A stretch of DNA of 64,000 bases, from NCBI GenBank assembly GCA_964626015.1, contig CAZVCC010000005.1, forward strand, positions 1-64,000, read 5' to 3'. This stretch comes from CAIKZJ01 sp964626015 (lineage in GTDB: Bacteria; Bacteroidota; Ignavibacteria; Tepidaquicellales; Tepidaquicellaceae). The notes under the pieces are model-generated. The model did no database searches and was not told the DNA's origin. It was given only the letters and a program-made list of their open reading frames with translations. A program made the translations under genes and the position numbers. Below, in pieces: positions 16,837 to 25,528 of the stretch. Positions within the stretch are counted from its first letter, which is position 1. Each line of letters begins with the position of its first letter.

Positions 16837-19800
16837 ATGGCTGATCCATTTAAATTACCGGAACAAAAAGAACCTGTAACGATTGAGAAGGGTTCATTAG
16901 AGCTCAAGACACAGGAATTCATGCCAACAATCCTAATCGGTCTTGGAGGCACCGGAAAAGAAGTTCTTTTAAGAATAAGGCGACAGTTTGTCGAAAAATA
17001 CGGATCACTTGACGACTTCCCGATTACATCCTACTTATACATTGACACGGACAACGCCCCTGCTGAAGAAAGCGGGATAGCACGTGAAAGAGACTATCTT
17101 ATAAATGAAATAGATTTCAAACCTTCAGAGAAAGTATTTAATCCCGTTAATCCGTCTGATTACATACACAGAATTAATGACGTTCCTCATATAAAGGATT
17201 GGCTTAGCACGACAGGAGAAATCGGTAAGCTCGGAACGATGAACACAGGCGCTGGTCAGATAAGACCTGCGGCACGGCTTGCGCTTTTCCATAATTACGA
17301 TGAAATAGTATATAAACTTACGTCCGCAAAATCTACGATTACAGATTCCAGGTCGATTAACGTTGTAAAAGAGAAACATAACATAAAGAACGTAAACACA
17401 GAAAAGATAAACGTATATGTAATAACTTCTATAAGCGGGGGAACGGGTTCGGGTATGTTCCTTGACCTTGGATTTATGATAAGACACTTATTCAGAAATC
17501 AGGCAATTTCTTCTTCATACATAGTATTACCAAAAATTTACCAAGGATACGGAAAAGAGAGGGTTTTTGCGAACGGATATGCGGCTCTAATGGAACTTGA
17601 ATATTACAATCTAAAAAACACATTTAATATTTCGTGGAAGAAAAATGAACCTCATAAATTTCAACCGGGGGTTTACGATGACGTTTACCTGATAGACGGA
17701 GAAAACTGCAAGAATTTATCCCTTTCGGAAATGAGTAACAGGGATATTTACAAAATGATATCAGACACAATATTCCAGGATTTCTCTAATTCAGATTTTG
17801 CTAATTATAAAAGAGGTGTTCGAGTAAACCTTGTTCAATACAAGCAAAGACTTTATCCGGATGACAACACTGTTACGGAAAATACATTTTCGAGAAAATA
17901 TTCAACATTAGGTCAAGCGACTATTTCTATACCAGTTGACAGAATAATTTTGTCCTGTGCATACAAGTTGTGCGAGGATATTATTAATTATTATTTGACT
18001 TATGCAGAGGGTTCTCAGAGTAGTATTGATGAATACCTGCGAGAAGAGATGCTTCCGGAGCTTGGTCTTGCAGAGTCAAACTCAAAGCATCAAATGCTGA
18101 ATTCGCTTTACAGTATAGGAGAGAAATCATCTATACAATCTCAGATAAAATCTTTCCTGAACAATTTAAAGAATGATTTAATAAGCGGTAAAAGAGGTGA
18201 CAAGTGGTCTTCATACATAACAAGTGAAAAGATGAAGTTTGATACAAACTTTAAGGATGACAACGATGTAAGCAGGAAAGGTTTATTTTACTCACAAATA
18301 TATTCTAATAGGAATAACATTATAAAGAATATAATCGGCGACAGAGAAAGAAACATCACTGGCAAACTTGAGAGAAAAATTAATTCATTAATTAACGACT
18401 CTACAAGAGGTGTATTCTATTCAATAAGCTTACTCCGGAGGTTACAGTTTATACTGACTAATGGAAATTTTGATTACATACCAACATTTGACAAGGAAAT
18501 AAAAGATTTACAGATTCTGATAACAAGATTAGAGGCAGAAGCAAAGAGCCGGCTTCAGGATTTAAGGGAAGATGAATCAAGGTCGAAGCTTAATGTTATG
18601 CGAAGAGCTGCGATGGAAGGTACTTTAGAGAAATTACTGAAAGTACTTGATGAGTATTACAATGCATTAATCAAGCTTCACTCAAGATATTATGCAAAGG
18701 AAATATGCCAGAGAATGCTCGGTTTAATTGAAAGAGGAACAAAAACGGATGACGGGAAAATACTTTTCACCGGTTTAATAAGCGATATCAATAAGCTTAC
18801 CGGTAATTTAGGACTGCTTAAAGATAATTTCAGGAAGAAATATGAGTACTTCATTCAGAGACAGGATACAAGTTTTAATCTTCACATATATGATCCTGAT
18901 GACGTAAAGAACGAATATTATACTGCTTACATCGGGAGCGGACAAAACTCAACGGATAAGATTAAGGTATTAGCGTTTGAACTTCTGAAAGAGCTTAATG
19001 CATCTGATGTTACAGACATTGTAAACATTCTGAAAGACAGTGACGCAAAAATAGTTGAGAACAGTATGCTGAAATTTGCAAGGAAACAATTTGAAGGTAT
19101 CAGAGAAGATTATAATATTACTGAGATACTCTTTGAGAAAGACGTACTGAGAAGTGAATCGAAAATAAGGGGCATGCTTTCACAGGCATTTCCATGGCTG
19201 AGAATAAATGAGATACCCGGCAGGTTCAAGCTGGATGACTCGGCGAAAAAGTTCTATGTAGGAACAAGAACAAATACAGCATCGTTTAATAAATTCAAGA
19301 GCTTAATACATTCAATAGCAGGAAACTCTGTTGAATTCAAGGATTCGGCGGACAATTCATCAATTACGTTCTACACAGAATGGGCTGGATTTCCGTTATT
19401 TTATTCATACACAGTTTCTGAGGAAATGAGAAATTATTATAAAAATTTGTCACGAAATCTTAATATAGACCTTCATATTGATAAGGACTATTACGTATTT
19501 AATGACATCATTCCTCTATCGCTTGAAGAAAAAATAAGGTTTAATGAATCGTACAAAGCCTTTATTATGGGTTTAATATTTGACCTGTTTGAGATAGGAA
19601 TAGAAACCGACACAACAACAGGAATGAAAAAAGCAGTGTATAGTTATACACTACCTGAAGGAATAACAGTAAAAAGGACTGAACAACTTGGAATCGAGTC
19701 AAGATTAATTAACAGACTTTATGATGAGGAAGGACATGATTCTTTAAGGAATAAAATTTTGAAGAAAGCAGAAAACGTAGAGAAGGAATTGATTAAAAGT

Positions 19801-20235
19801 AACAAATTTGCAGAGTTACTTTTAATTTATGAGTACTACTATGAGAACGTGTATAAGCCCGAGGAGATTGCAATTTCAGGTGAAGCGAAAAAGAAGAATG
19901 AAACATACCAGTATAAGGTAGTGAGGGAGCTGGCGAGAAAGGTAGAAAACAGTATTCCCGATGAAGAGAGGGAAAAGTACATATCAAAAGTTCAGAAATT
20001 AAAGAGCAATTCCGATTCATTCTCAAAAATATCGGGTGACGGTATTAAGAGAATTCTGAAAGTAAAAGAACTTTTGAATGAAGAAGTCACATCTGATGCG
20101 GATTCTAATGCAGGGGAACAAAATAAATCAGGAATCAGTTATGCTAAATTAGTAGAACTAAAAAAAGCTCTTGATGATAAACTTATTACACAGGAGGAAT
20201 TCGAAAAAGCAAAGAATAAATTTTTAAACTTATAA
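16837..20235 (+). CDS. Large tubulin/FtsZ-like GTPase-domain protein with SHOCT-like C-terminus
   Basis: The 1132-residue protein has no signal peptide. Residues 32-42 read ILIGLGGTGKE and residues 198-206 contain SISGGTGSG, the tubulin/FtsZ signature loop that holds GTP phosphates. YLYIDTDN (about 69) and ANGYAALMELEYYN complete the tubulin-like nucleotide domain, as in the Pfam Tubulin_2 (tubulin-like) family. About 700 residues of mostly charged, helical-looking sequence follow. The last 35 residues (YAKLVELKKALDDKLITQEE) look like a SHOCT oligomerisation domain. It is far longer than FtsZ and is not the cell-division protein. It is flanked by two zinc-ribbon proteins, with FmdB starting 9 bp later. 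A cytoplasmic GTP-binding, possibly polymerising scaffold is inferred. The role is unknown. Confidence 0.75.
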   Translation: MADPFKLPEQKEPVTIEKGSLELKTQEFMPTILIGLGGTGKEVLLRIRRQFVEKYGSLDDFPITSYLYIDTDNAPAEESGIARERDYLINEIDFKPSEKVFNPVNPSDYIHRINDVPHIKDWLSTTGEIGKLGTMNTGAGQIRPAARLALFHNYDEIVYKLTSAKSTITDSRSINVVKEKHNIKNVNTEKINVYVITSISGGTGSGMFLDLGFMIRHLFRNQAISSSYIVLPKIYQGYGKERVFANGYAALMELEYYNLKNTFNISWKKNEPHKFQPGVYDDVYLIDGENCKNLSLSEMSNRDIYKMISDTIFQDFSNSDFANYKRGVRVNLVQYKQRLYPDDNTVTENTFSRKYSTLGQATISIPVDRIILSCAYKLCEDIINYYLTYAEGSQSSIDEYLREEMLPELGLAESNSKHQMLNSLYSIGEKSSIQSQIKSFLNNLKNDLISGKRGDKWSSYITSEKMKFDTNFKDDNDVSRKGLFYSQIYSNRNNIIKNIIGDRERNITGKLERKINSLINDSTRGVFYSISLLRRLQFILTNGNFDYIPTFDKEIKDLQILITRLEAEAKSRLQDLREDESRSKLNVMRRAAMEGTLEKLLKVLDEYYNALIKLHSRYYAKEICQRMLGLIERGTKTDDGKILFTGLISDINKLTGNLGLLKDNFRKKYEYFIQRQDTSFNLHIYDPDDVKNEYYTAYIGSGQNSTDKIKVLAFELLKELNASDVTDIVNILKDSDAKIVENSMLKFARKQFEGIREDYNITEILFEKDVLRSESKIRGMLSQAFPWLRINEIPGRFKLDDSAKKFYVGTRTNTASFNKFKSLIHSIAGNSVEFKDSADNSSITFYTEWAGFPLFYSYTVSEEMRNYYKNLSRNLNIDLHIDKDYYVFNDIIPLSLEEKIRFNESYKAFIMGLIFDLFEIGIETDTTTGMKKAVYSYTLPEGITVKRTEQLGIESRLINRLYDEEGHDSLRNKILKKAENVEKELIKSNKFAELLLIYEYYYENVYKPEEIAISGEAKKKNETYQYKVVRELARKVENSIPDEEREKYISKVQKLKSNSDSFSKISGDGIKRILKVKELLNEEVTSDADSNAGEQNKSGISYAKLVELKKALDDKLITQEEFEKAKNKFLNL

Positions 20236-20244
20236 TAGTTCAAT

Positions 20245-20541
20245 ATGCCAACATACGATTATAAATGTGAAAATTGCAAAAATACATTTGAGTTATTTCA
20301 ATCTATAAAAGAAGACCCTATTACTTTATGTCCTGAATGCGGGCATAACACGTTAAAGAAAATGATAAGTATGCCTGCCGGTCTTATTTTCAAGGGTTCA
20401 GGCTTTTATCTGACGGATTATGCAAAAAAGAGCAGTTCTTTAACTGAAAAAACTGATAAGAAGGAAACGACACCAAAAGCAAAAACAGAGAAAAATCCGG
20501 TGACGAAAGAAAAGAAGACAACCGAGAAGAAGAAAGATTAG
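20245..20541 (+). CDS. FmdB-family zinc ribbon protein
   Basis: The 98-residue protein begins MPTYDYKCENC, typical of the FmdB/CxxC regulatory family, with zinc ligands CENC (residues 8-11) and CPEC about 20 residues later, then the conserved GLIFKGSGFYLTDY. A Lys/Thr/Glu-rich tail of about 35 residues ends it. Family members are called putative regulators, but the function is unproven. It starts 9 bp after the tubulin-like gene, so it is probably co-transcribed with it. Confidence 0.9.
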   Translation: MPTYDYKCENCKNTFELFQSIKEDPITLCPECGHNTLKKMISMPAGLIFKGSGFYLTDYAKKSSSLTEKTDKKETTPKAKTEKNPVTKEKKTTEKKKD

Positions 20542-20690
20542 AATGGGGAACTTTTAATCAGGAAATATTGTATACTATTTAGCAATTAGTTTGAGTTGAG
20601 ACAGGATAAGAGAAATGATTTTTATGAACAGAATTTGATTATAGATACGAGTGAGTTGAATTAATGCCTAAAGATTAAAAAATCAAATTA

Positions 20691-20812
20691 ACCGCAATAT
20701 CACCGCAATACAACCGCATTTCCACCGCAAATCAACCGCACTTTCACCGCAAATTGACCGCACTTTTGACCGCATTTAAGGGCTATTTTACTATGGAGGG
20801 CGGGCATAGAGG
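20691..20812. repeat. 11-bp periodic array C (8 core units plus 3 looser)
   Basis: The word accgca recurs at 20691, 20702, 20713, 20724, 20735, 20746, 20757 and 20769, so the spacing is exactly 11 bp except one 12-bp step. Each word is followed by five variable A/T/C-rich bases. Three further 11-bp steps with gggc at 22-bp spacing follow to 20812. The array sits in the convergent gap 20542-20906 between the fmdB and lptB 3' ends. No terminator hairpin or ORF of note was seen in the rest of the gap. Confidence 0.85.
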
Positions 20813-20906
20813 GTTATAGTATAATTGAAATAATTCTCGTAATAGATTTAAAGTGTTGAAAAATTGTACAGTGTGAATAAAGCAGGAAAAGGAGAGGGAT
20901 TGTATT

Positions 20907-21659
20907 TTATCTTTTGAATTCCTGCAGGTAACGGTCTAAGCTGAAGTTTTCACCCAGATAAAGTTTTTTAACTTTTTCATCGGATGCCAGCTCAAAAGCA
21001 GAACCAGAACGGAATATTTTGCCTTCTATAAGAATATAGGCTCTGTCAACGATTGAAAGTGTTTCGTGGACATTGTGGTCAGTAATAAGAACACCGATTC
21101 CCCTATCCTTAAGATGAGCAACAATTTTCATAATATCTTCTGAAGCAATAGGGTCTATTCCAGCGAATGGTTCATCAAGCAGTATAAATTTGGGACTGGA
21201 TGCAAGAGCGCGTGCGATTTCTGTTCTTCTTCGTTCTCCACCGGAAAGAGTTAAGCCTTTTGAATCTTCAATCTTTTTAATGTTAAAATCTTTTAGTAGT
21301 TTTTCGCATCTATCTTCCATATCATCTTTATCCAATTTCATAAATTGAAGAATAGAGTAAATATTTTCTCTTACAGTCATTTTTCTAAATATAGAAGGTT
21401 CTTGCGGAAGGTATCCGATACCCGACTGAGCTCTTTTAAACATCGGGAATTTAGAGATATCTTCTCCGTCGAGTTCAATTAAGCCCGAATTTGGACGAAT
21501 CATACCGCAAATCATGTAGAAAGTAGTGGTCTTCCCTGCACCATTCGGACCGAGAAGTCCAACAATTTCGCCCTGTTTGACCTCGATAGAAACGTTATCA
21601 ACAACAGTTCTTTGTTTGTATACTTTTACAAGGTCAGAGGCTTTAAGACTGCTTGGCAT
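20907..21659 (-). CDS. lptB: LPS export ABC transporter ATPase LptB
   Basis: The 250-residue ABC ATPase has Walker A GPNGAGKTT, the LptB-typical FYMICG and IGYLPQEPSIFRKMTV segments, signature LSGGERRRTEIARAL, Walker B FILLDEPFAGIDP and switch TDHNVHE. It powers extraction of lipopolysaccharide from the inner membrane through LptFGC to LptD. It overlaps pdxJ by 1 bp. LptD-like protein is encoded 35 kb away (56220-58739). LptF/G are not in the window. Confidence 0.94.
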   Translation of the reverse strand: MPSSLKASDLVKVYKQRTVVDNVSIEVKQGEIVGLLGPNGAGKTTTFYMICGMIRPNSGLIELDGEDISKFPMFKRAQSGIGYLPQEPSIFRKMTVRENIYSILQFMKLDKDDMEDRCEKLLKDFNIKKIEDSKGLTLSGGERRRTEIARALASSPKFILLDEPFAGIDPIASEDIMKIVAHLKDRGIGVLITDHNVHETLSIVDRAYILIEGKIFRSGSAFELASDEKVKKLYLGENFSLDRYLQEFKR

Positions 21660-22375
21660 CAGAACTTACTAATAATTTTAATCATGTCTTCAACTGCTTT
21701 ATGTAAACCTGTAAAAACAGCACGCGAAATAATAGCATGCCCTATGCTGACCTCCCTTATTTCCGGAATGTTCAGAAAAGGATGAATGTTATAATAATTC
21801 AATCCATGACCGGCAGTAACTACCAAACCCATTTCAGCAGCCATTCTTGAAACAGACGCAATTTTACCAAGTTCTTTAATCTGTGATTTTTCGTCGACAG
21901 AATTTGCATATTTACCAGTATGAATTTCGATAATATCAGCACCAACTTCGAGAGAAAGGTCGATAACTTCGGGGACGGGGTCAACGAACAAGCTCACGAG
22001 GATTTCCTTTTCTTTCATTTGAGAAATAATGTCAGTAAGTTTTGACTGAATAGATAAAATATTCAGACCTCCTTCAGTAGTAAGTTCTTTACGATTTTCA
22101 GGAACAATCGTAACGAGGTCGGGTAATATTTCAGAAGCAATCTTTGCCATTTCATCAGTAGCAGCCATTTCAAGGTCAAACTTTGTTTTAACCGTTTCCC
22201 GCAAAAGTCTTACATCCCTATCATTGATATGTCTTCTATCTTCACGAAGATGGCAAACAATACCCTCAGCACCCGCAAGTTCGCATATAGCAGAAGCTGT
22301 AACCGGGTCCGGTTCAATTTCACCGCGTGCTTCTCTGATAGTAGCAATGTGATCAATATTAACTGCTAATTTCAT
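21659..22375 (-). CDS. pdxJ: Pyridoxine 5'-phosphate synthase
   Basis: The 238-residue TIM-barrel enzyme has the PdxJ hallmarks: VNIDHIATIREARG at the N-terminus, GIVCHLREDRRHI (about 45-57), LEMAAT, VTIVPE, SLFVDP, IEIHTGKYA, AGHGLNYYN and SIGHAII. It condenses 1-deoxyxylulose 5-phosphate with 3-amino-2-oxopropyl phosphate to give pyridoxine 5-phosphate (DXP-independent of the Pdx1/2 route). It sits in the run CPBP-pdxJ-lptB and is translationally coupled to lptB. Confidence 0.96.
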   Translation of the reverse strand: MKLAVNIDHIATIREARGEIEPDPVTASAICELAGAEGIVCHLREDRRHINDRDVRLLRETVKTKFDLEMAATDEMAKIASEILPDLVTIVPENRKELTTEGGLNILSIQSKLTDIISQMKEKEILVSLFVDPVPEVIDLSLEVGADIIEIHTGKYANSVDEKSQIKELGKIASVSRMAAEMGLVVTAGHGLNYYNIHPFLNIPEIREVSIGHAIISRAVFTGLHKAVEDMIKIISKF

Positions 22376-22384
22376 AATTATACT

Positions 22385-23119
22385 TTAAAATATTTTATAA
22401 AAATTAAATTGAAATCTTAAAACGGAAATAGTATCAATAGATACCATTACAAGCCAATGCAAAATCCAGCTGTAAACAAACGACCTGCTTCTAAGCGCCT
22501 GAATGCCGAGAATAATTCCAGCAAAGATTGACGCAAACAGTTCGATTTCCGGCTTTCCTTTATGCAAGATAAAGAACGGAATCATTTGAATAAATATAGT
22601 ATAGTATCCCAGTTTTTCTTTAAGACCGAACAACATGTACCCCCGCCAGAGGAATTCCCATCCAAGCATATATATAAGAATGCAGAACTCGTAGAAGAAA
22701 AGCAGTCTGATATCTGTTTTGAGTGCAGCACCTCCTTGAGGGTATGCTAATGTAAATTCCTGCGATGCAGAAACGATCCAAACTGTAACAAACATAAAGG
22801 CAAAGAAAATACCGGAAGTAATGAGTCCGAATTTTTTATCTCCGAGAGTAAAACCAAAATCAGATAACTTCTTTTTGAAAATGAATTTAACCGACAGAAC
22901 GGGAATAAGGAACATAAATGAACCATCAACAAGAAACCAATAAATTCTTGAATCGAGCCTGTTTTTCCCAAAATAGTCATAATAAAAAGCCGGACTTGCA
23001 ACAGTTAAGGACAAAAACACAATAATTGCAACTGACATGAATATATAAACAGTTTTGAATTCGAGTGTTTTGGTCTCAGCTACAAGATTACGTAATTCAC
23101 TTTTTAAATAGTCTATCAA
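22385..23119 (-). CDS. CPBP-family (Abi) intramembrane metalloprotease-like protein
   Basis: The 244-residue membrane protein has about seven hydrophobic segments. The C-terminal half carries the CPBP/Rce1-like signature GWEFLWRGYMLFGL, then FFILHKG and SWILHWLVM, corresponding to the three active-site motifs. In the first motif the leading Glu of EExxxR is Trp here (WEFLWR), so activity is uncertain. Family members cleave prenylated or membrane peptides, or act as scaffolds. It lies 9 bp from pdxJ and overlaps the YbbR gene by 4 bp. Confidence 0.7.
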   Translation of the reverse strand: MIDYLKSELRNLVAETKTLEFKTVYIFMSVAIIVFLSLTVASPAFYYDYFGKNRLDSRIYWFLVDGSFMFLIPVLSVKFIFKKKLSDFGFTLGDKKFGLITSGIFFAFMFVTVWIVSASQEFTLAYPQGGAALKTDIRLLFFYEFCILIYMLGWEFLWRGYMLFGLKEKLGYYTIFIQMIPFFILHKGKPEIELFASIFAGIILGIQALRSRSFVYSWILHWLVMVSIDTISVLRFQFNFYKIF

Positions 23120-24042
23120 TTCTCTGACGATTTATTTTTAATTATGTATTTAAATCTCTGCGGTTGAACTTTAATAAGAGTAAAGATGTCGGACAGTTCA
23201 ATAGTCGGTTCAACTTCGCCCTGTTCGTCAGCTTCTATCCGATTATAATTAATACCAATGTTCAAATCTTTTGCAGTAAGCTTCGACAACTCTTCAACCC
23301 CTCCCCTTAAAGTAATAGAAATTTTCGGCGGAATAATCAGTACATCTTTATCAGACGGAATACCGTAAACATTAACGTCAATATCGTCGAATACTTTTTC
23401 CGCAGAAAGTTCGACTTTGTAACTGACATTGACTTCAGTAGGTTCAATCTTTATTTGATTTCCGAGTGTATCAATTAGTTTCACATCACGACTGATGTTT
23501 GTGTTCACATCCTTAAAGACCACGAACTCCGTCTGAACGAACTTTATTCTCGAGAGAGAAGAACTTGCTCCTGTTAATTTAACGGAATCAGGACGAAGAG
23601 TAACGCTGCCGATAACAGTAAACTCATCTCTTGTTTGAACGGAAGTGTTATTCTTAACTCTGACCATTTTCGTTATTATATTGTCAAACATAACATCTAT
23701 TGAGCCGGGATACACATTCTGTACGTAAACATCAGGGGGGAGTTTTAATGCTTCGCTTGAATTCTGCATTAAATCAACTTTTGTATCCTTCTTATATTGA
23801 GTAAGGTCAAGATAGTATTCAAGATTTTCAGTAGTAATAATTTTGAAAAGACTCCAACCTTTACCTTTCAAGATTACACTAAGTGAAGCAGGAATATCAT
23901 TTGAAACACCCTGAGATTTTGCAGACCTGACGGATAAAGGAACATTGACCTCATAAGAATATGTAAGATTAAGATTAACATATACCCAAAGCAGGACTGA
24001 AAAAATAAATGTATTAACAAGGATAAAAATATTCTTTCTCAT
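23116..24042 (-). CDS. YbbR-domain protein (CdaR-like)
   Basis: The 308-residue protein has an N-terminal membrane anchor (residues about 7-25) followed by three or more YbbR repeats. Typical pieces are VNVPLSVRSAKSQGV, PASLSVILKGKG, VYPGSIDVMFD, SVQTRDEFTVIGSVTLRPDSVKLTG and the later VNVSYKVELSA. In Firmicutes YbbR/CdaR regulates the diadenylate cyclase CdaA, but no cdaA is adjacent here, so that role is only a possibility. It starts 1 bp downstream of the GWxTD gene. Confidence 0.8.
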   Translation of the reverse strand: MRKNIFILVNTFIFSVLLWVYVNLNLTYSYEVNVPLSVRSAKSQGVSNDIPASLSVILKGKGWSLFKIITTENLEYYLDLTQYKKDTKVDLMQNSSEALKLPPDVYVQNVYPGSIDVMFDNIITKMVRVKNNTSVQTRDEFTVIGSVTLRPDSVKLTGASSSLSRIKFVQTEFVVFKDVNTNISRDVKLIDTLGNQIKIEPTEVNVSYKVELSAEKVFDDIDVNVYGIPSDKDVLIIPPKISITLRGGVEELSKLTAKDLNIGINYNRIEADEQGEVEPTIELSDIFTLIKVQPQRFKYIIKNKSSEN

Positions 24043-24043
24043 A

Positions 24044-25429
24044 TTACTTTTTCAGCTTAGCGTACCAATCAGGGTCTTTAAATTCATTACGCATAGTAGA
24101 ATGAACGAGCAAATAAGTACCTTCACCTGATGTCTGAACTTCAGCGAAGACGCATATCGTTCCGCCTTCAAAGAAATCATAAGTCCAGATTTCATAATTC
24201 TTAACATCAGCTTCCATAAAATGCCTGTCAACTTCACTTGGAGCCCCGTACAATACGTATATACGTCCCCTGTCTGATTTCCAACCATCCTTAAAATTTT
24301 CCTTAAATTGTTTATTAGCTTCTTTTATTCTCTGAAAGAATTCATCACGCGACTCTACCCTGGGGGTATTCAGGTTTGTATCTCTTCTTTTCCAGAATTT
24401 ATAAAGAAATTTTCTCTTATCATCGAGAGTTTTCAGGTTATCCCATTCCTTATTATCTGAAGAATTTCTAAAGTAAATCAGTTTATTAAACTCATCTTCC
24501 ACCTGACTTTCTGTTAGGAGAATAAACTCGGACTGCATAAATCCTTCCTCAAGGGGATTTGCATAATCCTGTTTTATTGGTGAATTATTATAAATGAAAA
24601 ACTTTTTTTCCCTCGATACTTTTTTATCTGAAACGTTGTCAATCAATGCTGCTGTTATGAAATAAGAACCTGTTAACAGTGAATCTACGTTAAAGTATCC
24701 CGTTTCAGCATAAACACTATTCTTTGCATTGACGCTCTTACGTTTTTCATTCAGTAACTTTCCTGATGGGTCTGTAATTAAAACAGAGAACTTAGCGCTA
24801 TCGGAATTGAAATCAACCAATGGATAGTAAACTTCAATGTAATAATAAAGTTTATTCAGGTTACTTCCGAACAGAAGATTCGGGTTTGGAGTCAACTCTA
24901 ATCCATTTTTAAAAAATATACTTGAGCTATCGCTTGATTTATCAACCCTCGAAGCCAATTGTAAAGAGCTTAATGAAGATTTTGTATCTTCAAACTGATT
25001 AAGGTTCAGCTCAAGCTTGATTGTATCTTTTCTATTCTGACTGTTCTGATCATACCCGATAAATGTCAAAGAATAATTGCCGTTCGGAATAGTAAGATTT
25101 TGCTGTCCAATCAATCTGTTTATTAGCTTAGATTGGGCAGTATCGGTAACTTTAGACTGCAATCCATAAGTTTCATTAAAAATTTCCTTTGATGCAGCAT
25201 TATCGAATATGATAATCTGTGTATTAGCCGCACCGACGAAATCATTTCCGGTTTTTACGAAGATAAGACCCTTCTGAGTAAAGGAGAAATAAACTTCGAG
25301 AATTGATTTAGTTGATGAGCTTCTGAATACGGAATAATCCGCATCAAAATAAAAATTATCTGCAGAGTAAGTGTTGCCAAAAAACAGTAAAAAGAAAACA
25401 AGCGGTAAAAAGAATTTTAGTGTTTTCAT
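24044..25429 (-). CDS. GWxTD domain-containing exported protein
   Basis: The frame opens at 25489, but that start lies in the hairpin 25476-25509. The internal ATG at 25429 gives a clean signal peptide (MKTLKFFLPLVFFLLFFGN), so it is chosen (461 residues). The C-terminal 130 residues hold the GWxTD domain, with FKDGWKSDRGRIYVLYGAP, YEIWTYDF and a final FKDPDWY, which is conserved in Bacteroidota/Chlorobiota relatives. The middle has beta-sandwich-like repeats. Function is not established. It sits between the PorV-like and YbbR genes. Confidence 0.85.
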   Translation of the reverse strand: MKTLKFFLPLVFFLLFFGNTYSADNFYFDADYSVFRSSSTKSILEVYFSFTQKGLIFVKTGNDFVGAANTQIIIFDNAASKEIFNETYGLQSKVTDTAQSKLINRLIGQQNLTIPNGNYSLTFIGYDQNSQNRKDTIKLELNLNQFEDTKSSLSSLQLASRVDKSSDSSSIFFKNGLELTPNPNLLFGSNLNKLYYYIEVYYPLVDFNSDSAKFSVLITDPSGKLLNEKRKSVNAKNSVYAETGYFNVDSLLTGSYFITAALIDNVSDKKVSREKKFFIYNNSPIKQDYANPLEEGFMQSEFILLTESQVEDEFNKLIYFRNSSDNKEWDNLKTLDDKRKFLYKFWKRRDTNLNTPRVESRDEFFQRIKEANKQFKENFKDGWKSDRGRIYVLYGAPSEVDRHFMEADVKNYEIWTYDFFEGGTICVFAEVQTSGEGTYLLVHSTMRNEFKDPDWYAKLKK

Positions 25430-25475
25430 TATATACATAAATTTTGTTGTTATAACAATCAGAATAAAAAATAAC

Positions 25476-25509
25476 AAAAAGGTAACCATAGATACTATGA
25501 TTACCTTTT
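25476..25509 (-). terminator. Terminator after the PorV-like gene
   Basis: The hairpin pairs aaaaggtaa..catag with ctatg..ttacctttt, with one mismatch and a 3-nt loop. On the minus strand it is followed by TTTTTGTTATTTTTT. It separates the PorV-like gene from the GWxTD gene. Confidence 0.75.
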
Positions 25510-25528
25510 ATAATTTTAGAAACTAAAA

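Noticed and set aside
25430..25489. Upstream start of the GWxTD gene
   Set aside because: It overlaps the terminator hairpin of the previous gene and spoils the signal peptide; the ATG at 25429 is better.
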